Assembly (NCBI RefSeq): GCF_900104615.1
Contig: NZ_LT629939.1
Location: 1,134,292 to 1,177,546 of the forward strand
DNA: 43,255 bases
Reading direction: 5' to 3'
Origin: Merdimmobilis hominis
Lineage (GTDB): Bacteria > Bacillota > Clostridia > Oscillospirales > Ruminococcaceae
A program made the position numbers and the translations under genes. Below the pieces are notes generated by a model. It did not search any database. It was not told where the DNA came from and saw only the letters and a list, made by a program, of their open reading frames with translations. Every line of letters begins with the position of its first letter. The first letter of the stretch is position 1. This document shows positions 1 through 9,169 of this stretch, piece after piece.

Positions 1-416
1 ATGGAGACCTGCCGGGCGCCCGCCTTGAAGGCGGCCTCCTTGACGGCCCGGCGCTCCACGGCGGTGACCCCAGAGGGGATGCAGATGATCACCCGGGGCC
101 GGGCGAATTTGGAGCCGCCGCAAGCCTTGCGGATAAAACTTTGCAGCATGCTTGCCGTGATGTCAAAATCTGCGATAACGCCATCCTTCAAGGGGCGCAC
201 CGCCACGATGGAGCCGGGGGTACGGCCGATGACGTCCTTGGCCTCCTGGCCCACATACCGAACAGTGTCGGTGCGGGTGTCCACCGCCACAACCGAGGGC
301 TCCCGCATAATGATGCCTTTTCCCTTCATAAAAATCAAGGTATTGGCTGTGCCTAGGTCGACACCGATATCTTTGGAAAACCCTAAATTCAAATTCATAC
401 GGTCTAGAAACGACAT
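1..416 (-). CDS. mreB: Rod shape-determining protein MreB, N-terminal part (cut by window edge)
   Basis: Actin-like ATPase that polymerises under the membrane and directs sidewall peptidoglycan synthesis. About 138 residues are visible. The actin-fold phosphate-1 loop [12 protein letters not shown] lies near residues 16-27, then [16 protein letters not shown], then [13 protein letters not shown], all typical of MreB/Mbl. The rest lies left of base 1. The start at 416 has GGAAAGGGG 11 bases upstream; a second in-frame ATG at 398 would remove MSFLDR. It lies downstream of maf on the same strand but has its own strong promoter in the gap. MreB and its paralogue Mbl cannot be told apart from this fragment. 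Confidence 0.93.
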   Translation of the reverse strand, partial: MSFLDRMNLNLGFSKDIGVDLGTANTLIFMKGKGIIMREPSVVAVDTRTDTVRYVGQEAKDVIGRTPGSIVAVRPLKDGVIADFDITASMLQSFIRKACGGSKFARPRVIICIPSGVTAVERRAVKEAAFKAGARQVS

Positions 417-494
417 GTGGCGCGAATCCCCTTTCCACTTCTACTCTCTAACTCTATTCGAAAGCCATATGGCAAATAGTCCTTTAACTCATTC

Positions 495-523
495 ATTATA
501 ACCGCAAAGCCCCGATAACTCAA
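495..523 (-). promoter_or_regulatory. Sigma-A-type promoter of mreB
   Basis: On the minus strand TTGAGT (518-523) and TATAAT (495-500) are separated by exactly 17 bases, about 80 bases upstream of the mreB start. It sits in the 134-base gap between maf and mreB, so mreB can be transcribed independently of the upstream genes. Confidence 0.75.
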
Positions 524-550
524 CGTTTTTTTTCGGATTTCAGGCTTTGT

Positions 551-1108
551 TCATCTATTTTTCAATTTTTGGTAAAGCGCCTGGACCGGAAGGCCCATCA
601 CATTGTAATAGTCTCCCTCAATCCCTTCAATATACGCGCTTCCAAAGCCCTGGATGCCATAGGCGCCCGCTTTGTCAAAGGGTTCGCCGGTGGCGATGTA
701 CGCCTCCATCTCCCCCTCGTCCATGGGGGCGAAGCGGACTTTGGTGCCCATGGCGAAGGTCTCCTCACCCAACGGCCCCACCAAGGCCACGCCGGTGTAA
801 ACCATATGGTCCCGCCCCTGCAATTTTTGCAGCATGGCCCGGCTTCTCTGTGGGGTTTTCGGCTTGCCCAAAATTTCATCCCCCACAACCACAATGGTAT
901 CCGCCCCGATGACCAGGGCGGCGGGATGGGCGGCGGCCACCTCTTTGGCCTTGTGGAGGGCCAGTTGCTGGACGGTCTCTTGGGGGGAGAGCCCCTCCTT
1001 GGCGACTTCCTCTCCCAGGGCGGGGATCACCTCATACTCCGGCACAATCAGCCGCAGCAGCTCCTGCCGCCTGGGGGAACCGGATGCCAAAATCACTTGT
1101 TTTTCCAT
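551..1108 (-). CDS. maf: Maf family nucleotide pyrophosphatase
   Basis: Cytoplasmic pyrophosphatase that hydrolyses non-canonical or excess nucleoside triphosphates (dTTP/UTP-type in related YhdE enzymes). The 185-residue length is normal for the family. The N-terminal signature SGSPRR lies at residues 9-14, the catalytic-base region GADTIV ends the first half (Asp70), GKPKT follows, and DKAGAYGIQG lies near the C-terminus. All are standard Maf motifs. The start has an AGGGGAAAG-like site just upstream. It follows the DUF4321 gene by about 14 bases and precedes mreB; the maf-mre neighbourhood is widespread in Firmicutes. The exact nucleotide preference cannot be read from the sequence. Confidence 0.93.
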   Translation of the reverse strand: MEKQVILASGSPRRQELLRLIVPEYEVIPALGEEVAKEGLSPQETVQQLALHKAKEVAAAHPAALVIGADTIVVVGDEILGKPKTPQRSRAMLQKLQGRDHMVYTGVALVGPLGEETFAMGTKVRFAPMDEGEMEAYIATGEPFDKAGAYGIQGFGSAYIEGIEGDYYNVMGLPVQALYQKLKNR

Positions 1109-1122
1109 CTCTTTCCCCTTTT

Positions 1123-1392
1123 CTACAGCCGTTTGATAGCGCCTTTGTAGGCGAACAGCGCTGCGGTGATGGTGAATATTTGGGCTACATTGATGCCCAT
1201 TTCCAGCCCAAAGGCCACCCGGACCACCGAGAGATCCAGCACCATGGGGGAGGCGGCGGAGATGCCCACCGTCTTCCCATAGGCCAGCCAGGAGAGGAAG
1301 GGGACCCCTTCCGATAAGCTGGCGATCAGCGAGCCGATGATAATGCCCGCGATGATAAAAAATAAAAACACCAGGTTCTTTTTCAGTTTCAT
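1123..1392 (-). CDS. DUF4321 small membrane protein
   Basis: Short integral membrane protein of unknown function. The first helix is LVFLFFIIAGIIIGSLIASL right after a KLKKN basic start. A second hydrophobic stretch near the C-terminus runs through VAQIFTITAALFAYKGA. This two-helix layout and the position beside maf and mreB match the DUF4321 family of Clostridia. I chose the ATG at 1392 because a GGATGG motif lies 10 bases upstream. In-frame ATGs at 1401 and 1410 exist but lack a usable ribosome site; 1410 would nearly abut the dut stop. Association with cell-envelope genes is suggestive only; no activity is known. Confidence 0.82.
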   Translation of the reverse strand: MKLKKNLVFLFFIIAGIIIGSLIASLSEGVPFLSWLAYGKTVGISAASPMVLDLSVVRVAFGLEMGINVAQIFTITAALFAYKGAIKRL

Positions 1393-1411
1393 TGTGTCCA
1401 TACCATCCAAG

Positions 1412-1855
1412 TTATTGTTGTTTCACGCCGGTGGAGCCAAAGCCCCCCGACCCCCGACCGGTGCCGGAGAGCTGTTCGGCCTCCCGAAGTTCCGGGGTCA
1501 GAACCGGCAGCAGAACCAACTGGGCGATGCGGTCCCCGTTTTCCACCACAAAGGGCTCCTCCCCGTGGTTGATAAGGCCCACCTGTACCTCGCCCCGGTA
1601 ATCCCAGTCGATAACCCCCACCCCGTTGGCAGGGACCACTCCTTTTTTTACCCCCAGGCCGCTGCGGCCAAAGACAAAGCCCGCCACCCCAGAAGGCAGC
1701 TCCAGGGCGATGCCGGTGGGCACCCGGCCGATCTTCCCCGGCCCGATGGTCATGGGCTCGGGGAGGCAGGCGCACAGGTCGTAGCCGGCGCTCCCTTCGG
1801 TGGCCCGGCTGGGCAGCTGGGCCCCGGGGGACAGCTTTTTCACAAGCAGTTCCAT
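1412..1855 (-). CDS. dut: dUTP diphosphatase
   Basis: Trimeric dUTPase converting dUTP to dUMP and pyrophosphate, which keeps uracil out of DNA and feeds dTMP synthesis. At 147 residues the protein has all five family motifs in order: SAGYDL (motif 1), the GRSGLG region (motif 2), GVIDWDYRGE (motif 3), GDRIAQLVL (motif 4) and the C-terminal arm GTGRGSGGFGSTG (motif 5). The ATG at 1855 is preferred over the TTG at 1858, because AGGGGG lies 6 bases before it. That site overlaps the stop codon of the upstream U32 gene, so translation is probably coupled. Confidence 0.96.
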   Translation of the reverse strand: MELLVKKLSPGAQLPSRATEGSAGYDLCACLPEPMTIGPGKIGRVPTGIALELPSGVAGFVFGRSGLGVKKGVVPANGVGVIDWDYRGEVQVGLINHGEEPFVVENGDRIAQLVLLPVLTPELREAEQLSGTGRGSGGFGSTGVKQQ

Positions 1856-1866
1856 CAAAAACCCCC

Positions 1867-3936
1867 TTACAGCACGTTGCGGTAGTAGAGGCCCCGGGTC
1901 TTATCCCCCTCTGGCCGGCCGCCAAAGGCGTATTCCCTGACGATCCTCTCGCAGGTTTTGCCATCCTCGCAGGTGAAGTAGAGGGTCAGGAAGGAAAAGC
2001 CCTCCAATTCCTCTTTCCGGTCGGCCAGGTAGACCGGCACCGAATTGAACAGCTCGCTGATGCCGCTGCCGCAGTCCACCATAAACTCCACCCCTTTGCG
2101 GTCGGTGAGGGTATTCCATTTCCGGCCGCAGGCCTTGCAGCCCATGGCGGCTTTGATGGGGCAGTTGCGCAGGGCCATCAACGGGAAATAGCCGTAGGCC
2201 AAGATGCCATAGGGCAGGTAGTCACCCAATTTTTTGGCCTTGAATAGATTGATTTCAAAGGAGAGTTCCGCGTCCTTGAGGCCCAGCTCCGCTACGGCCT
2301 TCAGGGCGTGGGAATTGTTGAGGTTTAAGGAGAACCCACCGTGGATTTCCAGCCCTGCTTCCCGGGCCAGTCGGACTGCCCCCAGGTTGCCGGCCCATGC
2401 CTTGGTGATCCCCTTTTGCTTCAGTCTGCCCAGTTTTTCTTGGGTAGAATCGGCTGGGCCGAAGAGAATCCGGGGGATTTCCACCGCCATCTTCTCCGGG
2501 CAGGGGATAGCCCCTGCCTCCAGCGCGGCCAGCAGGGCGTCCACCGGCATGGCGATCTGCTCACACTGCTCCAGCATCAGGGGTGAGAGCTGGGCCGCAG
2601 TCAGCACTCTGGCCCGCAGGGCCGGGATCTTGATATTCAGCAATTTGGGGTGGTTGCGGGGCACCACATCCTGGAAGGGCACCGGATGGAGGGCGCTGCG
2701 CTTCTCGCCGATCTCCTCCAGCACCTGGCGGCGCATGGCATTGAGGGCGGACACCGGCAGGATCAGCCCCTCGCCGATGTCGGCGGTCAGCTCCCCCAGA
2801 TAATAGGGGGTGCCGCCGGTTTTGGCAAGGCTCTGGGCCACCTTTTCTTGGGTGGTGGGCTTATTCTCTGCAATTTGGGGCACATCCCCCTGGGCGAAGG
2901 CGGCGTTGCCATCCTCATCCCGGGCGGCCAGGGCGGCGGGCTCCCCCGCCTCCAGCTGGAAGTCAAAGTCCACCCGCACCCGGGGAGCCTCTTTGCCGTA
3001 GAGCTTGGCAAGGTCCCCCAGCACCCCTTGGGCGGAGACCACATCCTCCTTCTGGCGGACGCCAAACATGGTTTTGTCGATTTTATCATCAAAATAGCCG
3101 GTTGTGAACCCGCTGCGGGAAAAGACCGACCGCAGGGCATCAAAGTCCACCGGGCGGCCCTCCACGGCGTTTTTCACCGCGGTGACCGCCGCAGCCACAT
3201 ATTCGGGGCGCTTCATCCGCCCCTCGATCTTCAGGGCATGGACCCCGCTGTCCCGCAGTTCCGCCATCCGGTCGGCCAGGGTCAGGTCTTTGAGGGAGAG
3301 GCCGTATTCCGCCCCGCCTTTGGCCTGGAAGGGCAGGCGGCAGGGCTGGGCGCACAGGCCCCGGTTTCCGCTGCGCTCCCCGATCATCGAGCTCAAGTAG
3401 CACTGGCCGGAGACGCACATGCACAGCGCCCCATGGACGAAGATCTCCGTCTCCACGTCGGTGTGCTCGTTGATGTACCGGATCTCCTCTTTGGAGAGCT
3501 CCCGGGCCAACACCACCCGCTGGCAGCCCAAAGCCTGGGCCTCCAGCACGCCGGCCAGGTTGTGGACGGCCATCTGGGTGGAGGCGTGGATGGGCAGGTC
3601 TGGGGCGCAGGCTTTCACCATTTTGGCAACGCCCAAGTCTTGGACCAACAGGGCATCCACCCCCAGGCGGGCAGCGGTTTCAATGGCCGCCACCACCTCG
3701 TCAGTCTCCTCGTCAAACATGACGGTGTTTAGAGTCTGGTAGACCTTGACCCCCCGCTCATGGCAGTAGGAAACCGCCCGGGCCAGTTCCTCGTCGTCAA
3801 AGTTGGCGGCGTTGCGCCGGGCGTTAAGGGCCTTTGAGCCCAGATACACCGCGTTTGCCCCGCAGCGAACCGCAGCTACCAGCGAATCGTAACTGCCTGC
3901 GGGGGCCAATATCTCTAATGTTCCAGTTGTGTTCAT
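1867..3936 (-). CDS. Peptidase U32 family protein with DUF3656-like middle region
   Basis: Large U32 ('collagenase-like') protein. In characterised relatives (TrhP/RlhA) the family acts in tRNA or 23S rRNA hydroxylation rather than proteolysis. Seen: LEILAPAG at the N-terminus, then AVYLGSKALNARR, and the U32 signature EIFVHGALCMCVSGQCYLS with cysteines that could hold an iron-sulfur cluster. Four more cysteines near the C-terminus (CPIKAAMGCKACG) support metal binding. The ~690-residue length fits the long Clostridial U32 form. The start at 3936 gives the conserved M..LEILAPAG spacing; an ATG at 3948 is also possible. It follows zapA by about 30 bases, a common pairing in Clostridia. Substrate is not determined. 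Confidence 0.9.
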   Translation of the reverse strand: MNTTGTLEILAPAGSYDSLVAAVRCGANAVYLGSKALNARRNAANFDDEELARAVSYCHERGVKVYQTLNTVMFDEETDEVVAAIETAARLGVDALLVQDLGVAKMVKACAPDLPIHASTQMAVHNLAGVLEAQALGCQRVVLARELSKEEIRYINEHTDVETEIFVHGALCMCVSGQCYLSSMIGERSGNRGLCAQPCRLPFQAKGGAEYGLSLKDLTLADRMAELRDSGVHALKIEGRMKRPEYVAAAVTAVKNAVEGRPVDFDALRSVFSRSGFTTGYFDDKIDKTMFGVRQKEDVVSAQGVLGDLAKLYGKEAPRVRVDFDFQLEAGEPAALAARDEDGNAAFAQGDVPQIAENKPTTQEKVAQSLAKTGGTPYYLGELTADIGEGLILPVSALNAMRRQVLEEIGEKRSALHPVPFQDVVPRNHPKLLNIKIPALRARVLTAAQLSPLMLEQCEQIAMPVDALLAALEAGAIPCPEKMAVEIPRILFGPADSTQEKLGRLKQKGITKAWAGNLGAVRLAREAGLEIHGGFSLNLNNSHALKAVAELGLKDAELSFEINLFKAKKLGDYLPYGILAYGYFPLMALRNCPIKAAMGCKACGRKWNTLTDRKGVEFMVDCGSGISELFNSVPVYLADRKEELEGFSFLTLYFTCEDGKTCERIVREYAFGGRPEGDKTRGLYYRNVL

Positions 3937-3967
3937 CGTTTCTTCCATTCCGCCTGTTCGGCTGTTT

Positions 3968-4309
3968 TTATTCGTGTTCCCCTTTTTCCAGCAGTTCCAG
4001 CTGGCGGGTCAGCCGCTCGATCTCCCGCTTGGATTCCTCCAGCTCGATGCGGGCGCGGGCGGCGTCCTCCAGATAATCGGTGAGCTGGCCCCGCATGTGG
4101 TCGGCGCTGGCCTCGCTCTTTTTGTAGGCGTCCTCAAAGTTGATGGCGCAGAGCACCAGCGCATCGTTAAGGGTCAGGCCGCTGTTGTTTTCCAACAAGC
4201 TGCGCAGCTGCTCATCCAGCGACTTGGCCAGCCCCCGCACATAGCTTTCATCCTCCGGGGTGGAGATCACATACCTTGACCCATACACTTCTATGCGTAC
4301 CCGGTTCAT
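3968..4309 (-). CDS. zapA: Cell division protein ZapA
   Basis: Small FtsZ-associated protein that bundles and stabilises Z-ring filaments. The 113 residues begin with the family N-terminus RVRIEVYGSRYVIST. A globular head is followed by a long charged helix (roughly residues 70-113, rich in Glu/Arg/Leu heptads) fitting the ZapA coiled-coil dimer. The start at 4309 is set by GGAGGA seven bases upstream; a longer frame opening at 4408 has no Shine-Dalgarno and reads low-quality sequence. It is the first gene of the minus-strand run zapA-U32-dut-DUF4321-maf. A TATAAT at 4439-4444 (minus) lies about 130 bases upstream. Confidence 0.9.
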   Translation of the reverse strand: MNRVRIEVYGSRYVISTPEDESYVRGLAKSLDEQLRSLLENNSGLTLNDALVLCAINFEDAYKKSEASADHMRGQLTDYLEDAARARIELEESKREIERLTRQLELLEKGEHE

Positions 4310-4438
4310 TTCAAACTCCTCCATTCCGCCGCCCATGGCGGCATTTGCTTTGTATCCATCGCAGCCTGGGGCCGCTGGTTTTCTGTCCCGTAAAGCCCTC
4401 TCCCCCAAAAGAGAGGGAAAATTCGCCGTTCTGCGACT

Positions 4439-4467
4439 ATTATAAACTATTTTGCCCCCTGAAAAAA
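4439..4467 (-). promoter_or_regulatory. Probable promoter of the zapA-U32-dut-maf run
   Basis: A perfect TATAAT on the minus strand (4439-4444) has only a T-rich hexamer 17 bases upstream, so the -35 is weak. The leader then contains a CCCTCTC/GAGAGGG hairpin (about 4397-4418). It is divergent from the glgP promoter. Confidence 0.5.
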
Positions 4468-4528
4468 GGGGGCGGGGTGGCCCCAGGCCCCTTTTTCCGA
4501 AAAAAAGCCCACCAGGCCGGGGAATTTC

Positions 4529-4557
4529 TTGCGCGGCAGGGAAAAAACTACTATAAT
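4529..4557 (+). promoter_or_regulatory. Promoter of glgP
   Basis: TTGCGC (4529-4534) and TATAAT (4552-4557) are separated by 17 bases, placing transcription start about 60 bases before the glgP start codon. Confidence 0.7.
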
Positions 4558-4622
4558 GAGAATAATACCTATGCAGTTACCATTCCACCCGTCGCCCTGG
4601 CGATGGAGAAATGAGGACATAT

Positions 4623-7031
4623 ATGGCAAACTCAGCTTATGACATGAGCGCCGACCGCGCTTCCCGGCTCATCCGCCGTTATTTGGAAGAGGATTTGCAG
4701 GTGGAGCCCGACCGGGCCAGCGACCAGCAGTTCTACAAAGCTACGGCCATGGCGGCGAAACAGCTTTTGGCGGAAAAATACCGCCGCTTCTCCGCCCAGG
4801 CAGGCTCCCAGGGGAAAAAGCAGGTCTCCTACCTGAGCATGGAATTCCTTCTGGGCCGCTCCTTAAAAAACTCCCTGTACAACTTGGGGGTGCTGGAACC
4901 CTTCCGCCAAGCCCTGGAGGGGATGGGCGTCAACCTGGAAAACCTCTATGAGCAGGAGCCGGACGCCGGTTTAGGCAACGGGGGGCTGGGCCGCCTGGCC
5001 GCCTGTTACCTGGATGCCCTGGCCACCCAGGAACTGCCCGCTACCGGCTACTGCATCCTCTACGAATACGGCATCTTTCAACAGAAGATCATCGACGGCT
5101 GGCAGACCGAACAGCCCGATCTGTGGCTCCCTGGTGGCGAGGTGTGGCTCACCCCCCGCCCCGATGAGTCGGTGGCGGTGCGCTTCGGCGGCCGCATCGA
5201 GGAGTTCTGGGAGGAGGGGTACCACCACGTGGTCCACAAGGACTACACCACCGTCACCGCCATCCCCTACGACATGTACGTCTCCGGCTACCACAGCGGC
5301 GGGGTCAGCCTTTTGCGGCTGTGGCAGGCCAAGCGCCCCGGGGTGGATATGGAGTCCTTTAACCGGGGGGATTACATCGGCGCCTTTGGCCAAAGCTCCC
5401 TGGGGGAGGCCATCAGCAAAATCCTCTACCCCAACGACAGCCACACCGAGGGCAAACTTCTGCGGCTGCGCCAGCAATACTTTTTGGTGGCCGCCTCAGT
5501 GCGGGACATTGTCAAGCGCCATATGGACATCTACGGCAGCCTGGAAAACTTCGCCGAGAAAAACGCCATCCACATCAACGACACCCACCCCACCCTGGCC
5601 ATCCCCGAGCTGATGCGCATCCTGCTGGATGAGTGCGGCTATGGCTGGGATCAGGCGTGGGACGTGGTGAAAAACACCTTTGCCTACACCAACCACACGG
5701 TGCTGGCCGAGGCGCTGGAGCGGTGGAACAGCGACCTGTTCCAGTCCCTCCTGCCCCGCATCCACCAGATCATCTTGGAGATCAACCGCCGGCTGTGCGC
5801 CGAGCTCTACGAGCAATACCACCTGGACTCCCCCGCCGTGGCCCAGATGGCCATCTTGGGCGACCATGAGCTGCGGATGGCCAACCTCTGCGTGGCCGCC
5901 TGCCACAGCGTCAACGGGGTGTCCGGCCTCCACTCGGAGATCATCCGCCGGGATTTGTTCCGGGATTTTGCCGCCATCCAGCCGGAGAAATTCTGCAACG
6001 TCACCAACGGCATTGCCTCCCGCCGGTGGCTGGGCCAGGCCAATCCCCTCCTGACCGATTTGATCACCGACTGTATCGGCGGCGGGTTCCTAAAGGATTT
6101 TTCCCGCTTGGCGGAGTTTGGCCGGTTCCGGGACGACGCCCAGGTGCTGGAACGCCTGGCGGAAATTAAGCGGCAGAACAAGCTGCGTCTGGCCGAATAC
6201 TTGAAACGAAAAACCGGGGAGGAACTGAACCCCGACTCCATCTTCGACGTGCAGGTCAAGCGCCTGCACGAATACAAGCGCCAACAGATGAACGCCTTGG
6301 AAATTCTGGCCCAATACCAGTCCCTCAAGGACGACCCAGACCAGGACTTCACCCCCCGCACCTACCTCTTCGGGGCGAAAGCCGCGCCGGGGTATTACCT
6401 GGCCAAACAGATCATCAAGCTGTTGTGCACCCTCGCCCGGGTCATCGATTCCGACCCCCAGGTGCGGGACAAAATGCGGGTTTGTTATCTGGAGGACTAC
6501 AATGTCACCCTGTCAGAAATTTTAATGCCGGCCTGTGAAATCTCCGAGCAGATCTCCCTGGCGGGCAAAGAGGCCTCCGGCACCGGAAATATGAAGCTGA
6601 TGCTGGGCGGCGCCGTCACCTTGGGCACCCTGGACGGCGCCAATGTGGAGATCGCCCAGGCCGTGGGCCGGGACAACATCCTCATCTTCGGGATGACCGC
6701 CCAGGAGGTGGAGGCCCGCAAGGCCGCTGGCTATCACCCGGAGGAAATCTACCAGCAGAACCCCATTGTCCGCCGGGCTTTGGACGCCCTGCGGGATGGC
6801 ATCGGCGGGGAGACTTTCCCCGACCTCTACCGCTCCCTGCGGTACGACGACCCCTACATGGTGCTGGCGGATTTCGACGCCTACCGGGCCGCCCGGAGGG
6901 AATCGGAACGGCTTTATGAGAACCGGCCCCTCTTTAACAGAATGAGCCTGATTAACATCGCCGCATCCGGGGTGTTCTGTGCCGACCGGGCAGTGGGAGA
7001 GTACGCCGAACACATCTGGGATCTCCGCTGA
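4623..7031 (+). CDS. glgP: Glycogen/starch/alpha-glucan phosphorylase
   Basis: PLP-dependent enzyme that releases glucose 1-phosphate from the non-reducing ends of alpha-1,4-glucans, in the cytoplasm. The ~802 residues span a full family member. Seen: YLSMEFLLGRSL near residue 70, GLGNGGLGRLAAC near 115, HINDTHPTLAIPELMR near 320, VKRLHEYKRQQMN near 540, and the PLP site KEASGTGNMKLMLGG with the cofactor lysine at residue 658. I prefer ATG 4623 (AGGA five bases upstream); ATG 4611 is in frame but has poorer spacing. The GH13 gene 96 bases downstream suggests joint use of glycogen or maltodextrin. Confidence 0.97.
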   Translation: MANSAYDMSADRASRLIRRYLEEDLQVEPDRASDQQFYKATAMAAKQLLAEKYRRFSAQAGSQGKKQVSYLSMEFLLGRSLKNSLYNLGVLEPFRQALEGMGVNLENLYEQEPDAGLGNGGLGRLAACYLDALATQELPATGYCILYEYGIFQQKIIDGWQTEQPDLWLPGGEVWLTPRPDESVAVRFGGRIEEFWEEGYHHVVHKDYTTVTAIPYDMYVSGYHSGGVSLLRLWQAKRPGVDMESFNRGDYIGAFGQSSLGEAISKILYPNDSHTEGKLLRLRQQYFLVAASVRDIVKRHMDIYGSLENFAEKNAIHINDTHPTLAIPELMRILLDECGYGWDQAWDVVKNTFAYTNHTVLAEALERWNSDLFQSLLPRIHQIILEINRRLCAELYEQYHLDSPAVAQMAILGDHELRMANLCVAACHSVNGVSGLHSEIIRRDLFRDFAAIQPEKFCNVTNGIASRRWLGQANPLLTDLITDCIGGGFLKDFSRLAEFGRFRDDAQVLERLAEIKRQNKLRLAEYLKRKTGEELNPDSIFDVQVKRLHEYKRQQMNALEILAQYQSLKDDPDQDFTPRTYLFGAKAAPGYYLAKQIIKLLCTLARVIDSDPQVRDKMRVCYLEDYNVTLSEILMPACEISEQISLAGKEASGTGNMKLMLGGAVTLGTLDGANVEIAQAVGRDNILIFGMTAQEVEARKAAGYHPEEIYQQNPIVRRALDALRDGIGGETFPDLYRSLRYDDPYMVLADFDAYRAARRESERLYENRPLFNRMSLINIAASGVFCADRAVGEYAEHIWDLR

Positions 7032-7065
7032 TTTTTCACAGCCCCATTCGCCAAAGCCTTATTAT

Positions 7066-7096
7066 GGCCGCTGACCGCTGTTCAGCGGCCCTTTCT
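7066..7096 (+). terminator. Hairpin after glgP
   Basis: GGCCGCTGA (7066-7074) pairs perfectly with TCAGCGGCC (7082-7090), followed by a broken T tract CTTTCTTT. It may terminate or only attenuate transcription into the GH13 gene. Confidence 0.55.
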
Positions 7097-7127
7097 TTCC
7101 ATCTCTCGCCAAAAAAGGAGGGCGCCT

Positions 7128-8975
7128 ATGCCGATTCCCATTTTTGACAGCCGCGACCTTCGCTGCAAATCCCCGTTTGGCGCCGTCAAGGCCGGGGAGA
7201 CGGTGTCGTTCACCCTCTTCCCTCCGCCGGGGACCTTGGGGGCGGAGCTGCTGGTATTCCCCGCCGACCAGTGGGATTCCCCCCGGCGCATCCCTTTCAG
7301 CCCGGCCCTTTCAGAGGGGCGCCCCGCCTGGCAGGGCAGTTTTGTCCCCCAGGAGCCCGCCCTCCTCTTTTACCGGTTTGAGCTGTCCACCGAGGACGGC
7401 TCCTTCCGCCTGCTGCCCGATGGGCAAAACCAGGGGATTCTCGCCCAAGAGGGGGTTGCCCTCTGGCAGCTGACCGTTTACGACGGGGCCATGTCCACCC
7501 CGGCCCCCCTGCAAAAAGGGGTGCTGTACCAGATTTTCCCCGACCGCTTTTGCAGCAGCGGGTCGACTAAGGAGAATGTCCCCGCAGACCGGAAATTCCA
7601 TGGGGACTGGCTGGAATTCCCCCAGTACCTGCCTGACCCAGATGGGGAATACCGCAACAACGACTACTACGGCGGGGATTTAAAGGGCATCCGGGAAAAG
7701 CTGCCCTACCTCTCCTCTTTGGGGGTGACTGCCCTCTACCTCAACCCGGTGTTTGAAGCCCACTCCAACCACCGGTACAACACCGCCGACTACACCAAAA
7801 TCGACCCCATGCTGGGCACCCAAGAGGACTTTTCCCTCCTGTGCCAAGAGGCAAAGGCCCTGGGCATGGCCGTGTTCTTAGACGGGGTGTTCAGCCACAC
7901 CGGCAGCGACAGCATCTACTTCAACCGGGAGGGCCGGTATGGGGAGGGCGGCGCCTACCGCGATCCCCAAAGCCCCTACCGGGAATGGTACCGCTTCCGG
8001 CAGGACGGCAGCTACCAAAGTTGGTGGAACTTCGATTCCCTACCCGAAGTGGAGGAGGAGAACCCCTCCTACCAGGCGTTTATCCTAGATGTGGTGGAGC
8101 GCTGGCTGGGGCTGGGGGCCTCCGGTTTCCGGCTGGATGTAGCTGACGAACTGCCCGATTCCTTCCTGGACCGGCTGCGGGAACGGGTCAAAGCCGTCTC
8201 CCCAGAGGCCGCCCTTTTGGGGGAGGTGTGGGAAGACGCTTCCAACAAGGTCAGCTACGGCCAGCGCAGGCGGTATCTCTTAGGGCGGCAGCTGGACAGC
8301 GTGATGAACTACCCTTTCCAAAGCGCCATTCTGAATTTTGTCCGGTTCGGCGGCGGAGAAGGCCTCCTCCAGGGGATTTTGACGGTACTGGAACACTATC
8401 CCGCCCCGGTGATCCGAGGGTTAATGAACACCCTCTCCACCCACGACACCCCTCGGGCCATCTCCCTGTTGGCCGGGGTGAACCCAGAAGGGCACGACCG
8501 GGTGTGGCAGGCAAACCACCACTTCCTCTCCCTGGAGGAGTACGCAGCGGGCAAGCGCCGGCTGTGCTTGGCCAGCGCCATCCAATACACCCTGCCCGGA
8601 ATCCCCTGCCTCTATTATGGGGACGAAGCCGGACTTTCCGGCCTGAAGGACCCTTTTAACCGCACCACCTACCCCTGGGGGCTGGAGGACACCGGCCTAC
8701 TCGCCCACTACCGGCGGCTGGGGCAACTGCGCCGCCACCCTGCCCTGGCAGAAAATGGCTCCTTTGTCCCCCTGTTCGCCTCCCGGGAAGGCTGCGCCTA
8801 TCTGCGCCAGGCTGGGGAACACCGGGTGATCCTCTCGGTCAACCGGGGCAGCGTCCCCTTGGCCATCCCCCTGCCCGCCCAGTTGCGGGATGGATGCGAG
8901 CTGTTTGCCGGCCCAGCGGGAAAGGAGCTCCCTGGGGAATCCTTCCAAATCCTTGCCACACCGGAAGAACACTGA
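7128..8975 (+). CDS. GH13 alpha-amylase family glycoside hydrolase (neopullulanase/cyclomaltodextrinase-like)
   Basis: Hydrolyses alpha-glucans, probably maltodextrins or glycogen fragments, inside the cell (no signal peptide). An N-terminal beta-sandwich region of ~120 residues precedes the barrel, which opens with GVLYQIFPDRF. The catalytic triad is complete: nucleophile Asp337 in GFRLDVADE, acid/base Glu366 in LLGEVWED, and Asp440 in LSTHDTPR. YYGGDLKGI and YLNPVFEAHSNHRYN are typical of the neopullulanase/cyclomaltodextrinase branch. Length (615) fits that branch. Start 7128 has AAGGAGG upstream. It follows glgP on the same strand, consistent with storage-glucan turnover. Exact substrate cannot be assigned. 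Confidence 0.92.
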   Translation: MPIPIFDSRDLRCKSPFGAVKAGETVSFTLFPPPGTLGAELLVFPADQWDSPRRIPFSPALSEGRPAWQGSFVPQEPALLFYRFELSTEDGSFRLLPDGQNQGILAQEGVALWQLTVYDGAMSTPAPLQKGVLYQIFPDRFCSSGSTKENVPADRKFHGDWLEFPQYLPDPDGEYRNNDYYGGDLKGIREKLPYLSSLGVTALYLNPVFEAHSNHRYNTADYTKIDPMLGTQEDFSLLCQEAKALGMAVFLDGVFSHTGSDSIYFNREGRYGEGGAYRDPQSPYREWYRFRQDGSYQSWWNFDSLPEVEEENPSYQAFILDVVERWLGLGASGFRLDVADELPDSFLDRLRERVKAVSPEAALLGEVWEDASNKVSYGQRRRYLLGRQLDSVMNYPFQSAILNFVRFGGGEGLLQGILTVLEHYPAPVIRGLMNTLSTHDTPRAISLLAGVNPEGHDRVWQANHHFLSLEEYAAGKRRLCLASAIQYTLPGIPCLYYGDEAGLSGLKDPFNRTTYPWGLEDTGLLAHYRRLGQLRRHPALAENGSFVPLFASREGCAYLRQAGEHRVILSVNRGSVPLAIPLPAQLRDGCELFAGPAGKELPGESFQILATPEEH

Positions 8976-9066
8976 TCCCGGCGCCATCCCCTGAAACAGC
9001 ACCGCCGCTGGGCCTAGGCCCATTTCCTTCTGGGGGGCTCCCCCTTTAAAGGCTGTGAATTTTTGG

Positions 9067-9095
9067 TTGTTTTTGACCGTCTTCGGTGGTATACT
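9067..9095 (+). promoter_or_regulatory. Promoter of alr (extended -10)
   Basis: TATACT (9090-9095) preceded by TG one base before gives an extended -10 (TGGTATACT). A weak TTGTTT lies 17 bases upstream (9067-9072). A perfect 14-base palindrome TGGGCCTAGGCCCA (9009-9022) lies just upstream in the same gap, with no assigned role. Confidence 0.6.
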
Positions 9096-9169
9096 CATAA
9101 AAATGAAATCCAATTGCCGGCGCGGCACCTGCCGCGCTTTTCCATACATCTTGGGAAGGAGACCTGTTT

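Noticed and set aside
2650-3732. A 360-residue plus-strand frame across the U32 gene
   Set aside because: It is the antisense of a well-recognised U32 protein in GC-rich DNA; it has no ribosome site and no family motif.
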